From the NCBI GenBank assembly GCA_023407175.1, contig JAEYMU010000053.1, forward strand, positions 248,001 to 312,000: a DNA stretch of 64,000 nt, given 5' to 3'. Numbering within the stretch: position 1 is the stretch's first letter; each line of letters starts with the position of its first letter. Below the pieces are notes generated by a model. The model was not told the DNA's origin. It saw only the letters and a program-made list of their open reading frames with translations, and made no database searches. The DNA is from Bacillota bacterium (GTDB lineage: Bacteria; Bacillota_A; Clostridia; Lachnospirales; Lachnospiraceae). This document shows, piece after piece, positions 45,404 through 54,267 of this stretch. The position numbers were made by a program, and so were the translations under genes.

Positions 45404-46774
45404 TTAATAGTCAATAAATCCGTTCAAATAATCTTCCACATTAATCAATTCAATATGGCGCTCCAAACATCCCGTTAATTTCCTTATCGGCATATAGAAG
45501 CTCGGATTTACTACAAATATCACCTCGATTTCATCCTTAATGCGGTCAAACATTACTTCCTTTCCGCTGATGATCTCATTTTGATTATTAATGATATCGT
45601 AGGCCCCTATCTTCCTGCCCTTGCCCTGAATACTGTCAAGCAGGGCCGTCTTTTTTAGCCCCGCACCCCATAAACCGATTTTCTTACCCTGGTATTGATC
45701 AAACAGTAGCTTAAGCTTCTCCCTTTTCTCACGGTAATACCTTAGATAATACAGCCTTCCTTCCCTGCGCCTGCCAAGACGCTTCATAACAGCACTTCTG
45801 TTTTTGCTCCACCAAATCGCGAGTCTCGGACTGATATCGTTCATTCTAAGAAGAATACGTTCCTCCCCTGTGAGAGTGAGATAATAGTCGTTTTTTCTAT
45901 AATTTCTATAATTTTTTCTGATATAATCTCTTATTTCATACATTATATCTATCGGTATTTTATCGAAAAATTTTATACATATTTCAAGAAGAAGTTTATA
46001 ATAGTGAATAAACAAGAAAAAATCCGTCTCCTCCTTATACTGCGGATACAAGCCTCTCTCGATCATTCTCTGTTTGAAAACCAGGGCTGCCTTCTGGTTG
46101 TCCATATGGTTTCTGGAATTTTTTCGGTTCATAGCTGACTCATCATGTAAAACATAATAATAATATGCGTCTTCCGCAAAAGCACATCGGTGCATATATA
46201 ATATAGCCAGCGGGACTGTAGGCCCATCTTCATAGATCATTTTCTCCGGAAAACTTATATTATTTTCCATCCATACAGATCTTCGAAACAGCTTCCCCCA
46301 CGGAAAAGCAAGCTTATTGATAACACCTTTCTTTTTCCCGGCAGTAAGCTCTCCATCGAATTCCGGAGGATATAGGCAGACATCCTTGATAATATCCCCA
46401 TTCTCCCTTGTATAGTGATATACCCCGTATACTAAATCACTGCCGGTAGCTGCTGCTTTCTCATACATAATTTCCAGCATGGAAGGCTCCAGATAATCGT
46501 CACTGTCAACAAAGGTTAGATATTCCCCTTTCGCAATCTCAACTCCCCGGTTTCTGGCTCCACCCATCTTTAGATTTATATCCAAGTAGATACATCTGAT
46601 TCTGGTGTCCTTTATTTCGTATTCCCGCATGATTTCAGCAGAATTGTCCGGAGATGCGTCGCTTACCAGGATTATCTCAATATCTCGCAAGGTCTGAGCA
46701 CTCAGCGAATCCAGACATTTTCTTAAATACCTTTCCACATTATAGACAGGCACTATTACACTGACTTTAATCAT
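45404..46774 (-). CDS. GT2 glycosyltransferase with C-terminal PglD-N-like Rossmann module
   Basis: In this 456-residue protein, residues 1-220 form a GT-A domain (KVSVIVPVYNVERYLRKCLDS, ILVSDASPDNSAE, GGARNRGVEIA, FVDSDDYLEP). After a helical middle region, the C-terminus (KKIGLWGAGLKKTALLDSI, IGAYDI, EVIFVVNPSFYMPIRKL) is the recurrent Rossmann module. It may position a nucleotide sugar or link to partner enzymes. Its end overlaps the open frame upstream of the cytidylyltransferase start. Confidence 0.85.
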   Translation of the reverse strand: MIKVSVIVPVYNVERYLRKCLDSLSAQTLRDIEIILVSDASPDNSAEIMREYEIKDTRIRCIYLDINLKMGGARNRGVEIAKGEYLTFVDSDDYLEPSMLEIMYEKAAATGSDLVYGVYHYTRENGDIIKDVCLYPPEFDGELTAGKKKGVINKLAFPWGKLFRRSVWMENNISFPEKMIYEDGPTVPLAILYMHRCAFAEDAYYYYVLHDESAMNRKNSRNHMDNQKAALVFKQRMIERGLYPQYKEETDFFLFIHYYKLLLEICIKFFDKIPIDIMYEIRDYIRKNYRNYRKNDYYLTLTGEERILLRMNDISPRLAIWWSKNRSAVMKRLGRRREGRLYYLRYYREKREKLKLLFDQYQGKKIGLWGAGLKKTALLDSIQGKGRKIGAYDIINNQNEIISGKEVMFDRIKDEIEVIFVVNPSFYMPIRKLTGCLERHIELINVEDYLNGFIDY

Positions 46775-46823
46775 ACTTCAGCCTCCCATCCGATAACTTC
46801 TGCATAGCAGGTCTTGATGCCGT

Positions 46824-47846
46824 TCAGGAAATTTTAAAAAACCTTTCAATTTCGTCAAAGCCCAATCCAGGAAGCAGAGCTCTTGCCGCAACCGCACCGG
46901 CCTGGGTACAGATATAAATATAGTCCGGATTAAGCTCCGTAATTTTCTCCGGCGGCATAATCGGAATACGATTCAGTTCCCCCTCCTTATACGGATCAAT
47001 ATAAGCAATACAATGAGAATCCGGCATCTTCTTTTGTATCAGGCCATATGCCAGATCACCTGAAATATCCGCACCCCAGATAAGGTAAGAAGCGGTCCGC
47101 AAATGATCATCCAGCTCCCTCATCAGGTACTCCAGCTTCATATCCATAATTTCAGCAGACTGCTCCGCCCTGGTATCCGCCCAGGATTTTGATTCTTCCC
47201 TGGCTCTGTATTCCAGCAACGGTTCTTCAATTTTAGCTATTCCAAGTCCACTCGCTCCGACGCGAAAATAAAGCTCCAGATCTTCTATCTTAAAGTCACG
47301 GTACCGCCCGACGATATCAAACAATTCCTTTCTCATCATAATCGTAGGATGTATGAATTTCATTGTCTCATTGATTGATAAAAAGCAATTACTCGCATCA
47401 ATTGGGGCCTGACTCCTTCTGTGGGTACCGTCATGCCTTTTTCTTCGCTCCTCGGACAGTCCCTCTTCATAAATTAAATTGTAATTCGATCCAAGAAGAA
47501 AGATATCCTTATGCAGATTCAAATATGCAACCTGTTTTTCAATCCTGTCCGGATGGGAGATATCGTCCGCATCCATTCTGGCAATGTATTCCCCATGCGC
47601 TATTTGGATACTTTCATTCAAGGAAGCCACCAGGCCTCTGTTCTCCCGGGATATCAGCACAATACGGCTGTCCCGCCTTATATATTCCTGAAGAATAGAC
47701 ATTGTTCCATCCTTCGAGCCATCATTTATAACAATGATCTCCATTCTTTGATAGGTTTGGTTTAATATACTGTCCAATGCCTCTGTTAAATACTTTTCTC
47801 CGTTATAAACCGGCAAAATAACCGATACCAACCGTTCCCGAAACAT
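46824..47846 (-). CDS. GT2 glycosyltransferase with C-terminal Rossmann-like module
   Basis: The N-terminal GT-A domain of this 340-residue protein has LVSVILPVYNGEKYLTEALDS, IIVINDGSKDGT, NRGLVASLNESIQIA and ARMDADDISHPDR. The last 90 residues (ASYLIWGADISGDLAYGLI, IAYIDP, IPIMPPEKITEL, YIYICTQAGAVAARAL) again resemble the PglD-N-like module, though the glycine loop is less canonical (GADISGD). It lies between the previous GT2 and a GT-D-like gene. Confidence 0.83.
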   Translation of the reverse strand: MFRERLVSVILPVYNGEKYLTEALDSILNQTYQRMEIIVINDGSKDGTMSILQEYIRRDSRIVLISRENRGLVASLNESIQIAHGEYIARMDADDISHPDRIEKQVAYLNLHKDIFLLGSNYNLIYEEGLSEERRKRHDGTHRRSQAPIDASNCFLSINETMKFIHPTIMMRKELFDIVGRYRDFKIEDLELYFRVGASGLGIAKIEEPLLEYRAREESKSWADTRAEQSAEIMDMKLEYLMRELDDHLRTASYLIWGADISGDLAYGLIQKKMPDSHCIAYIDPYKEGELNRIPIMPPEKITELNPDYIYICTQAGAVAARALLPGLGFDEIERFFKIS

Positions 47847-47928
47847 TCGAACCCTCCTGATTTCTTTTTTTGCATATCGAAACCGCTTACCTCATATATA
47901 ATCGGTATTCAGCCGGCATTTGGACCCT

Positions 47929-49116
47929 TTACCAATATCGCCCCGCTTCTACCTGTTTATATCCGACAGGAGTTTCTTCCTCCCTGGGTACCGTCCAATG
48001 CTCATTATATACCCCCAGCTTATTCCATGCCTTTCCACGGATTCCAAAAAACAATTGCAGAATTCCTCCTATATGAAGCGCTTTCTTCCCCAGCCTTCTG
48101 GCATAGGCCCCTAAGGGAAGCCCGTAGGCTCCTGCCCCGATCATTACAATATCAAAATCAATTTTCTCCATAGATTTTTTCATATAGTTCAAAGCTTCAA
48201 ACCAGTCCGAGTATTCCGTCCGATTTCCTGCAGCACTTTGCACTGCCTTCAGAGTTAATAGCTCAAAATCCGGTAAAAAGCTTTGATTGCCAAATAGTAT
48301 TTTCCTCTTTTTATAGTTTTCCCGTATGGACGCTTCAAAGGGATGAATCACCAATACCTTTTTACCCTGAAGCGCCTCGGTCCAGGGCCGGGGATGCTGG
48401 TGCAGGAATACGGTATGGTCATAGTCCGCAATGGCCTTATCCCTGCAATAGTCTCTGTATAATTGATCCTCGTACCTGGAAAACCACATGGACCAAATCA
48501 TATCCATCTCCTCCAGGCTCTCCATATACAGGCTTGAAAACCGGTCAAGCATTTCATCCCCCTCAGGAAAAAAGCCGGCATTTACATTCATCATCATTTT
48601 AACATTTCCCGGATATTTCATGTCCCTGTTCTCTTTTCGGTTCAGAAAATACAGATAATGACACAGGCATTCTAACTCTACGGAGCCAAGCCGCCCGATA
48701 AAGAACGGTTCTGCCCCCAACAGGGACTCAGCAATGATACGATTTGCCTGGTCGTCCTCAAGAATTTGATTTGAAAATTCCTTCTTATCGAGAACCTCTC
48801 TCAAAACTCCCAGCTTGATACAATAATAATTGTCCAGCCCCATTTCCTTAAGCTGCTGTACTATTTCATCCTCATAGGTACTGGTGATAATAATACAGGC
48901 TTCAGGATAATCATATAGCTGTTCGGGAGCAATGATAGGATAACCGTTTAATTCACCGCCTGCCAAAGTCCTGTTATTATCGCAGAAGGCTATGATACGC
49001 GCGCCTACCTTCACAAATTCCTCCAGCGCCCGAAGACCGCAGGAACCACCGCCAAACAACAGCACATCCTTATCTTTAAAAAATCCAATTTCCTTATCTA
49101 CAACACGAATATACAT
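47929..49116 (-). CDS. N-terminal Rossmann module fused to a GT-D-like transferase domain
   Basis: In this 395-residue protein, residues 1-120 are the Rossmann module (KDVLLFGGGSCGLRALEEFVK, FCDNNRTLAGGE, YPIIAPEQL, IIITSTYEDEIVQQL). The rest (FFIGRLGSVELECL; VKMMMNVNAGFFPEGD; MIWSMWFSRYEDQL; HPRPWTEALQGKKVLVIHPFEASI; GAYGLPLGAYARRLGKKALHIGG) resembles GT-D-type (DUF1792-related) glycosyltransferases, with the R-x-G-x2-E loop at the expected place. Assignment of the second domain is tentative. It follows the TagB/F-like gene by 22 bp. Confidence 0.65.
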   Translation of the reverse strand: MYIRVVDKEIGFFKDKDVLLFGGGSCGLRALEEFVKVGARIIAFCDNNRTLAGGELNGYPIIAPEQLYDYPEACIIITSTYEDEIVQQLKEMGLDNYYCIKLGVLREVLDKKEFSNQILEDDQANRIIAESLLGAEPFFIGRLGSVELECLCHYLYFLNRKENRDMKYPGNVKMMMNVNAGFFPEGDEMLDRFSSLYMESLEEMDMIWSMWFSRYEDQLYRDYCRDKAIADYDHTVFLHQHPRPWTEALQGKKVLVIHPFEASIRENYKKRKILFGNQSFLPDFELLTLKAVQSAAGNRTEYSDWFEALNYMKKSMEKIDFDIVMIGAGAYGLPLGAYARRLGKKALHIGGILQLFFGIRGKAWNKLGVYNEHWTVPREEETPVGYKQVEAGRYW

Positions 49117-49138
49117 CCGTCATCCATCCTTAAGTATA

Positions 49139-50353
49139 TTATTTTAGGATCTTCTTTATCATAGAATATAGTGTTTCTGATGCTTCCCGAACCGTATGAT
49201 CATATACCAGATTACAGATTGCCCCGGCTTCATCCTGATACTCTTTCGCACAATTCCTTGCCCTAACCAACGCCTGCTCCAGCTCCTTCTGAGAATAAGC
49301 CTTCTGGCCTGTTGCAAATTTATTATATTCAAAATAAAGCTCTCTTGAGTTTTCTATATACTCTTTATAGTCATAAGGGAAAAAAATAACCGGTTTTTCT
49401 GTGAGCAGAAAGTCAAAATAGATCGAAGAATAATCCGTCACCAGGATATCCGCCATTTTCAATATGGGATATGGGTCTGCTTGTGCTTCAGCCAATAAGA
49501 TGCGCCCGGCGTTAATTTGTTGAAACCGGTTCTGCAGCTTTGATTTCGGATGCAGTTTTATACAGAAAACCATCTGATTTAATTCAAGAAAATCATTAAA
49601 TTCCTCAATAGAAACACAGTCAAAAAATTTATTTTCTGTTTCACGAAATGTGGGCATATAAAATACAAGCTTTTGCCCCTGTACCAGCTTCCTCAGTTTC
49701 CCGGCAAATTCCATATCCTTATATTCCGATATGTCCTTGATGTGGTCTGTAATCAAAAACTCATTTCTCGGATAGCCGCATATTAAAACTTTGCCGGTAT
49801 GAAAGGCCGAAGAAAAAATCGGTTTTAAGAATTCAGAGGTCGTCAGTACATAATGGGAGGGTTTCTCATCAGACATACGTCTGGGTATTGCATATAACCA
49901 TTGCCACAGACTATCCGGATTACGAAATTTATCAAAAATATTATCCTTCTGTATCTTTTTTAACGGAATCCCATGCCATAGATTGATTTTAACAGCACCT
50001 GCAGATAAAGCAAAGCAAATATCCTTGGAATAGTTATCGTATAAATACACTTTGCCCCTCAGGGAATACCAAATCCCCGGTATGCTGTATAAAAAATATG
50101 CCCGAAGGCCATTTTTGCGAAGGAAGTCAACAGCTTCCCTGTTTTTTGAAATCCAGACCGCTAACACCTGTTCCTGATGATATTGCCTTAGATACAAATA
50201 GAAGTATTTTGGATTATCGGAAAATCTCCTGCCAAATGAGCTTCCAAACACCCATATTTTTTTTGATCTGGGTACAAAACAAGAGAAAAAATATACGGGA
50301 AGCAGCAAAAGCTGGAGCCAATATACTATCTCGTTCCAAATTTTCTTCAGCAT
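49139..50353 (-). CDS. CDP-glycerol/ribitol glycerophosphotransferase family (TagB/TagF-like)
   Basis: This 404-residue GT-B protein of the Glyphos_transf family has an N-terminal amphipathic or hydrophobic anchor (WLQLLLLPVYFFSCFVP), IWVFGSSFGRRFSDNPKYFYLYL, INLWHGIPLKKIQ, the KLHPKSKLQ loop, and the C-terminal LVTDYSSIYFDFLLTEKPVIFFPYD with the catalytic His and CDP-binding residues. Members move glycerol- or ribitol-phosphate from CDP donors at the membrane. It supports a polyol-phosphate branch along with LicD and IspD/TarI-like genes. It follows neuB by 28 bp. Confidence 0.9.
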   Translation of the reverse strand: MLKKIWNEIVYWLQLLLLPVYFFSCFVPRSKKIWVFGSSFGRRFSDNPKYFYLYLRQYHQEQVLAVWISKNREAVDFLRKNGLRAYFLYSIPGIWYSLRGKVYLYDNYSKDICFALSAGAVKINLWHGIPLKKIQKDNIFDKFRNPDSLWQWLYAIPRRMSDEKPSHYVLTTSEFLKPIFSSAFHTGKVLICGYPRNEFLITDHIKDISEYKDMEFAGKLRKLVQGQKLVFYMPTFRETENKFFDCVSIEEFNDFLELNQMVFCIKLHPKSKLQNRFQQINAGRILLAEAQADPYPILKMADILVTDYSSIYFDFLLTEKPVIFFPYDYKEYIENSRELYFEYNKFATGQKAYSQKELEQALVRARNCAKEYQDEAGAICNLVYDHTVREASETLYSMIKKILK

Positions 50354-50380
50354 AGTAATTCCTCTTTATTTATAATCCGC

Positions 50381-51880
50381 CTACCATTTCTTCAATATTG
50401 TCTTTCTCTCAATCGGATCCAGATTTCTGATAATTGGATCATCATAATAAGAATCATTTTTTATATGAGTGGTCGATACCTCTTCAAAAATTGCACCTTT
50501 TGTTGAAGTAAAGGAATGCTTTGCCCCACGCAGCACAGTTTGAATATCTCCGGGCTTCATATAATAATCCTGCCCCTCCATATTGACAGTCAAATCACCG
50601 TACAGCAGCTGGAAGGTTTCCTCCTTCACCTTGTGCATATGTACCGGATGCTTCTGTCCCGGAAGGATGACCAGAAGCTTCTTACAGTATTCCCTGTTAA
50701 TGATGCTGATAATAATAGCGCCGGTCTGCCGGAAGTGCTTCATACCATAATGATGGGATAACTCCACCTCAAAATCATTACCAAGGGCAATTCCCGCCTC
50801 ATAAAGCATACCCTTGGCATCATGAACCACGCTTCGCACCAGACCTACATCCGAAATTTGTTTTTTCTCAATCAGAGCTTCGTTTTTCTTATAATCCCTG
50901 CTTGCCGTAATTCCTTCATTAAATTCGCCGCTGGTCATCTGCTTACCGCTTAACGGCATGGCAAAGAAAACGTCCTCCTGCATAATCGGCTCTCCGCGCC
51001 TGATGTCCTTATTCACAAACACCCCTCGCATCAGAGATTGCAAAGAATCCAATTCCTCCTGGCTCACATACTTATCATTTTCCTTCTTTGTCCTGCATAT
51101 CATCTTCGCATCAAGCACCGCTTTTACCCAACGGTCCGTCTGCTCCGGATTCATAGAATAAGAATTAAGAACGATTGTTTCTGTCGGTAACCCTACATGC
51201 CGCTCCAATATTTTTGCGCCTTTTGCCATGGCAAGCATTGCGACAATATTATCCTCCGGATTTTCATGCCCGGAATAACCGATTGTTACATCTGGATATC
51301 GGCGAATCATACGGTCAATGAAGTCCAGCTGGAGCTGCTCCAAAGGAGCCGGATATTCGGCAATACAATGAAGAAATGCGAATTCACAGCCCTTATGGGT
51401 AAAGAAATTATATAATTTATCAATATCCGATAATACCTTCCCTCCGGTTGATATAATAACCGGTTTATGTGTCAGGGCAATTTTAGTTAAAAGCGGCCAG
51501 TCCATGGCGCTGCAGCTGGCGACCTTAATAATGTCGATACCCTGATCCATACACCAGTCAACACCATCCTCATCAAAGGGTGTACTCATTGCAATCATTC
51601 CCTCATCATGAATGGCATCCACCATCTGCGTAAACTGATCGAAGGTCAGTCTTGTGCTCATAAATCTCGGTATATGCTTCACATCAGTACGGTCCTTAAA
51701 ATCCGGATGGATGAAGGTATCCAAATTACGATACTGTAATTTAACAGCAGCCTTTATATTATATTTACGGGCAATTCTGCTCATTGCCTTAATGATATCA
51801 ATTCCATGCTCTACACTGCCCTGATGGCTGTTTGCCATTTCAAATATAAATAAATCAGAGAACAGATCTTTATTACTCAT
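50381..51880 (-). CDS. NeuB-family ulosonate synthase fused to a D-lyxose-isomerase-like cupin
   Basis: This 499-residue protein starts with a NeuB-type PEP-condensing TIM barrel (residues 1-260: FEMANSHQGS, AVKLQYRN, HCIAEYPAP, GYSGHENPED, LERHVG) with the metal His pair at 205 and 228. A SAF (antifreeze-like) domain follows (about 285-340). The C-terminal 130 residues are a cupin with a perfect motif 1 (G-x5-H-x-H-x4-E-x6-G; His414, His416, Glu421) and His455, ending EVSTTHIKNDSYYDD as in D-lyxose isomerases. The usual GxDH-type loop before the Ser in NeuB is altered (VLNSYSMNPEQ). It makes a nonulosonic or related acid; the cupin may supply the aldose. Start ATG 51880 after AAAGGAGG. Confidence 0.88.
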   Translation of the reverse strand: MSNKDLFSDLFIFEMANSHQGSVEHGIDIIKAMSRIARKYNIKAAVKLQYRNLDTFIHPDFKDRTDVKHIPRFMSTRLTFDQFTQMVDAIHDEGMIAMSTPFDEDGVDWCMDQGIDIIKVASCSAMDWPLLTKIALTHKPVIISTGGKVLSDIDKLYNFFTHKGCEFAFLHCIAEYPAPLEQLQLDFIDRMIRRYPDVTIGYSGHENPEDNIVAMLAMAKGAKILERHVGLPTETIVLNSYSMNPEQTDRWVKAVLDAKMICRTKKENDKYVSQEELDSLQSLMRGVFVNKDIRRGEPIMQEDVFFAMPLSGKQMTSGEFNEGITASRDYKKNEALIEKKQISDVGLVRSVVHDAKGMLYEAGIALGNDFEVELSHHYGMKHFRQTGAIIISIINREYCKKLLVILPGQKHPVHMHKVKEETFQLLYGDLTVNMEGQDYYMKPGDIQTVLRGAKHSFTSTKGAIFEEVSTTHIKNDSYYDDPIIRNLDPIERKTILKKW

Positions 51881-51937
51881 ATATAATCCTCCTTTGCAAG
51901 TCGGCATCATTTCTCTCATTATAATTTCATATACTAT

Positions 51938-51964
51938 ATATCGACTAATTCCATCAATCCATTA
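51938..51964 (-). promoter_or_regulatory. Possible SigD-type promoter of neuB
   Basis: On the minus strand TAAT (51961-51964), 15 bases, GTCGATAT (51938-51945). It has the same layout as the flagellin and flaG promoters with one mismatch in each box. A terminator hairpin lies just upstream (52004-52036), so a promoter is expected here. Confidence 0.5.
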
Positions 51965-52003
51965 ATAACAATTCATGACATTATAAAAAGAGTTTCGCAA
52001 GCA

Positions 52004-52036
52004 AACAACCGGCTGTTAAAAAAACAGCCGGTTGTT
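52004..52036 (-). terminator. Terminator hairpin at the end of the large GT-B gene
   Basis: A perfect 14-bp stem, AACAACCGGCTGTT (52004-52017) with AACAGCCGGTTGTT (52023-52036), loop of five. The stop codon of the glycosyltransferase gene lies in the stem. It separates the gene from neuB. Confidence 0.75.
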
Positions 52037-54208
52037 CTGGATTTTATCTATGATCTGCTGCATTGCAGCCACCGAGTCAGTGACCACCTTTTCTCTTGCC
52101 CGGGCTTTATCAGACATCGCCTGATAGAATTTTGGCTCCCTGATATATCTTAAAATTATATTTTCCATTTCCTTATAATTCGAGACACAGAAATCATCAC
52201 CGGCAGCGGTTGCAATATCTCCATACCGCACAGTCACTCCCGGTTTTCCTTCATGAAAGGCCTCAACGATGGAAAATCCGCCGCCGGCCCGAATTGGATT
52301 TACATATAAATCACAGATTTCCATCAGAGCCAGGATATCATCACAATAACCAATGAAGGTTGAATGCTCCTTAAGCCTTGGATATCTGCTGCAATAGTCC
52401 TGATAGGTGTCAAATTTACCCGCAAACACGACATGCGTTCCAAAATCAAAGGTGCTTTGAAGCATCTCCACAAAATCATCCTTAACATCAGCATCCAGCC
52501 TGATACCCACTGTCACTAAAAGAAAGCGGTCTCTCGGGAGTCCGAATTCTTCCCTGGTAAAGGTCCCCTTTTTTTGTTTCAGTTCAAAGGTAAAGGTACT
52601 TTCTATTACATTATCCCTGGTATAACCGTTATTGATCAGCTTCATCCATTCATTATCCGCAATACTTCTTCCTATGATGGAAAATTGGGCTGCCGTAGTA
52701 GAAAAGTTGGAGAATACCAGTCCCATGGAGGCTACCGGTAGAATATTGCTGCACAGGTCTGCAACTATGCTGCCGCTCCCTATACCTAATATAAAATAAG
52801 GTTTGATCTCTCTTACCGTATTAACTATTTTAATCATTTCCTCAAGCCTTGGCATATTTCCCTCCGGCTGATAGAATGGCATCACGTAATCCTTATATTG
52901 GTAGCTTCTAACCTTGCTATGCTCCTCTATTTCATTTGCATAAGTGGGCCTGTAAACCAGTATTGCACCTTCCCGCGTATACTGTTCCTTCGTATTAATA
53001 ACAATGATCCGCTTACCCAGCAATTTCCCTATGGTATAGCATCTTTCCAGAGTCGTTCGGGTAGGAGCATGACCCTCCGCAAGGAATTGAATCGTCATGA
53101 TCAGAACCGTATCCTCATCACGCTCCTCCTTCGGTATCGGAGTCAGTAAAGAATCCAGCTGTTTCTTATAGCCCTCCAATGCTGTAAGATACAAACGTTT
53201 CATCAGCTGTTCCGTATCCCCATTAAAACCCACCCTTGTAGTAAACAGGTATCGTTTACACTGATTCCAGATAAAAAAACGGTTTGCACTGTCTAAGTAC
53301 TCATTCTCTATGACGGTATTCAAAAGATTATTGATATAGTGAGGAAGCTTCGTAAGCTGCATGAGGAAGGAATAAATATATACCGAGCGTACAATATCCT
53401 TACTGTTATCTAATTGTGCCGCATCGTCAAGAATACAGCAGGTCATCCGATAAGTAACATAAGAATAGTCCTTCATCTGTTCCTCCAGATATTCAAACAA
53501 ATCATAAAGCTCTGTAATCACCGCCGGTTTTATATTTCCCAACAGCTCCACCAGCTGATTCAACAGATTGTAATCACAGTCCGCTATATAACGCATCGAA
53601 CTGAAGCCCGGAAATATAAAACGGTTCTGTCCCTTCGCTTCGGACAGGCTTATCACAACCTTCTCCGGTGTTAAAACCGGTTCAAACAAAATGTAATTTT
53701 GTCCGATATGATAATATTTTCTTTTTAATACTTGGGCTGACTCCATATTTATTCCAGTGCTTTTTACAAGAAATTGACTTAGCGGTCTGACAGTACAGGA
53801 ATAACCCGATACAGTATACTGCTCTGCATTGGAATACAATGGCTTATATAACTCTTCTTCCTTCACTACCGAAGACCGGGATATCGAAGCATATATTCCC
53901 TCAAGCTGATACTCTGCTGTATCCGGCTGTTGAAAATATATAAACTCCTGAAACATCTGATGATAAAGCCTGTATATGATAGATACCAGATTTTCAATAT
54001 TGCTAATGAATACCAAGTGATAGTTATCATTCCCCCCAGGCAATACTCTGCCTATTTCGGTGATAATATTATCCGGATCATTTACACTGTTATCAAGCCC
54101 AGTATAGAGATATACCTCATCTCCTCTTATGTCAAGCTCCTCAAGTAATGCCTGCAATTCTCCTTTTATATGCTCCTGGCTATCTATAAAACAGAATATT
54201 TTTCTCAT
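52016..54208 (-). CDS. Large GT-B glycosyltransferase with long helical N-terminal domain
   Basis: This protein of about 730 residues ends in a Glycos_transf_1-type GT-B domain (RFLLVTVGIRLDADVKDDFVE, HVVFAGKFDTYQDYC, TFIGYCDDILALMEICDLYVNPIRAGGGFSIVEAFHEGKPGV, with the GGGFS-x-VEA nucleotide site). The upstream 350 residues are helical and not recognised; residues near 380-420 begin the first Rossmann half (DTVLIMTIQFLAEGHAPT). The architecture is reminiscent of protein-glycosylating GT-B enzymes (HMW1C or GtfA types) but I cannot assign it to one. It lies between NeuA and neuB, so flagellin or a flagellar glycan may be its acceptor. Start ATG 54208 after GGGGGT. Confidence 0.75.
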   Translation of the reverse strand: MRKIFCFIDSQEHIKGELQALLEELDIRGDEVYLYTGLDNSVNDPDNIITEIGRVLPGGNDNYHLVFISNIENLVSIIYRLYHQMFQEFIYFQQPDTAEYQLEGIYASISRSSVVKEEELYKPLYSNAEQYTVSGYSCTVRPLSQFLVKSTGINMESAQVLKRKYYHIGQNYILFEPVLTPEKVVISLSEAKGQNRFIFPGFSSMRYIADCDYNLLNQLVELLGNIKPAVITELYDLFEYLEEQMKDYSYVTYRMTCCILDDAAQLDNSKDIVRSVYIYSFLMQLTKLPHYINNLLNTVIENEYLDSANRFFIWNQCKRYLFTTRVGFNGDTEQLMKRLYLTALEGYKKQLDSLLTPIPKEERDEDTVLIMTIQFLAEGHAPTRTTLERCYTIGKLLGKRIIVINTKEQYTREGAILVYRPTYANEIEEHSKVRSYQYKDYVMPFYQPEGNMPRLEEMIKIVNTVREIKPYFILGIGSGSIVADLCSNILPVASMGLVFSNFSTTAAQFSIIGRSIADNEWMKLINNGYTRDNVIESTFTFELKQKKGTFTREEFGLPRDRFLLVTVGIRLDADVKDDFVEMLQSTFDFGTHVVFAGKFDTYQDYCSRYPRLKEHSTFIGYCDDILALMEICDLYVNPIRAGGGFSIVEAFHEGKPGVTVRYGDIATAAGDDFCVSNYKEMENIILRYIREPKFYQAMSDKARAREKVVTDSVAAMQQIIDKIQNNRLFF

Positions 54209-54267
54209 TTCTACCCCCATCCAGTCTTTTCTGCCTGATTATAAGTAATATAATAGATACGGTTATT

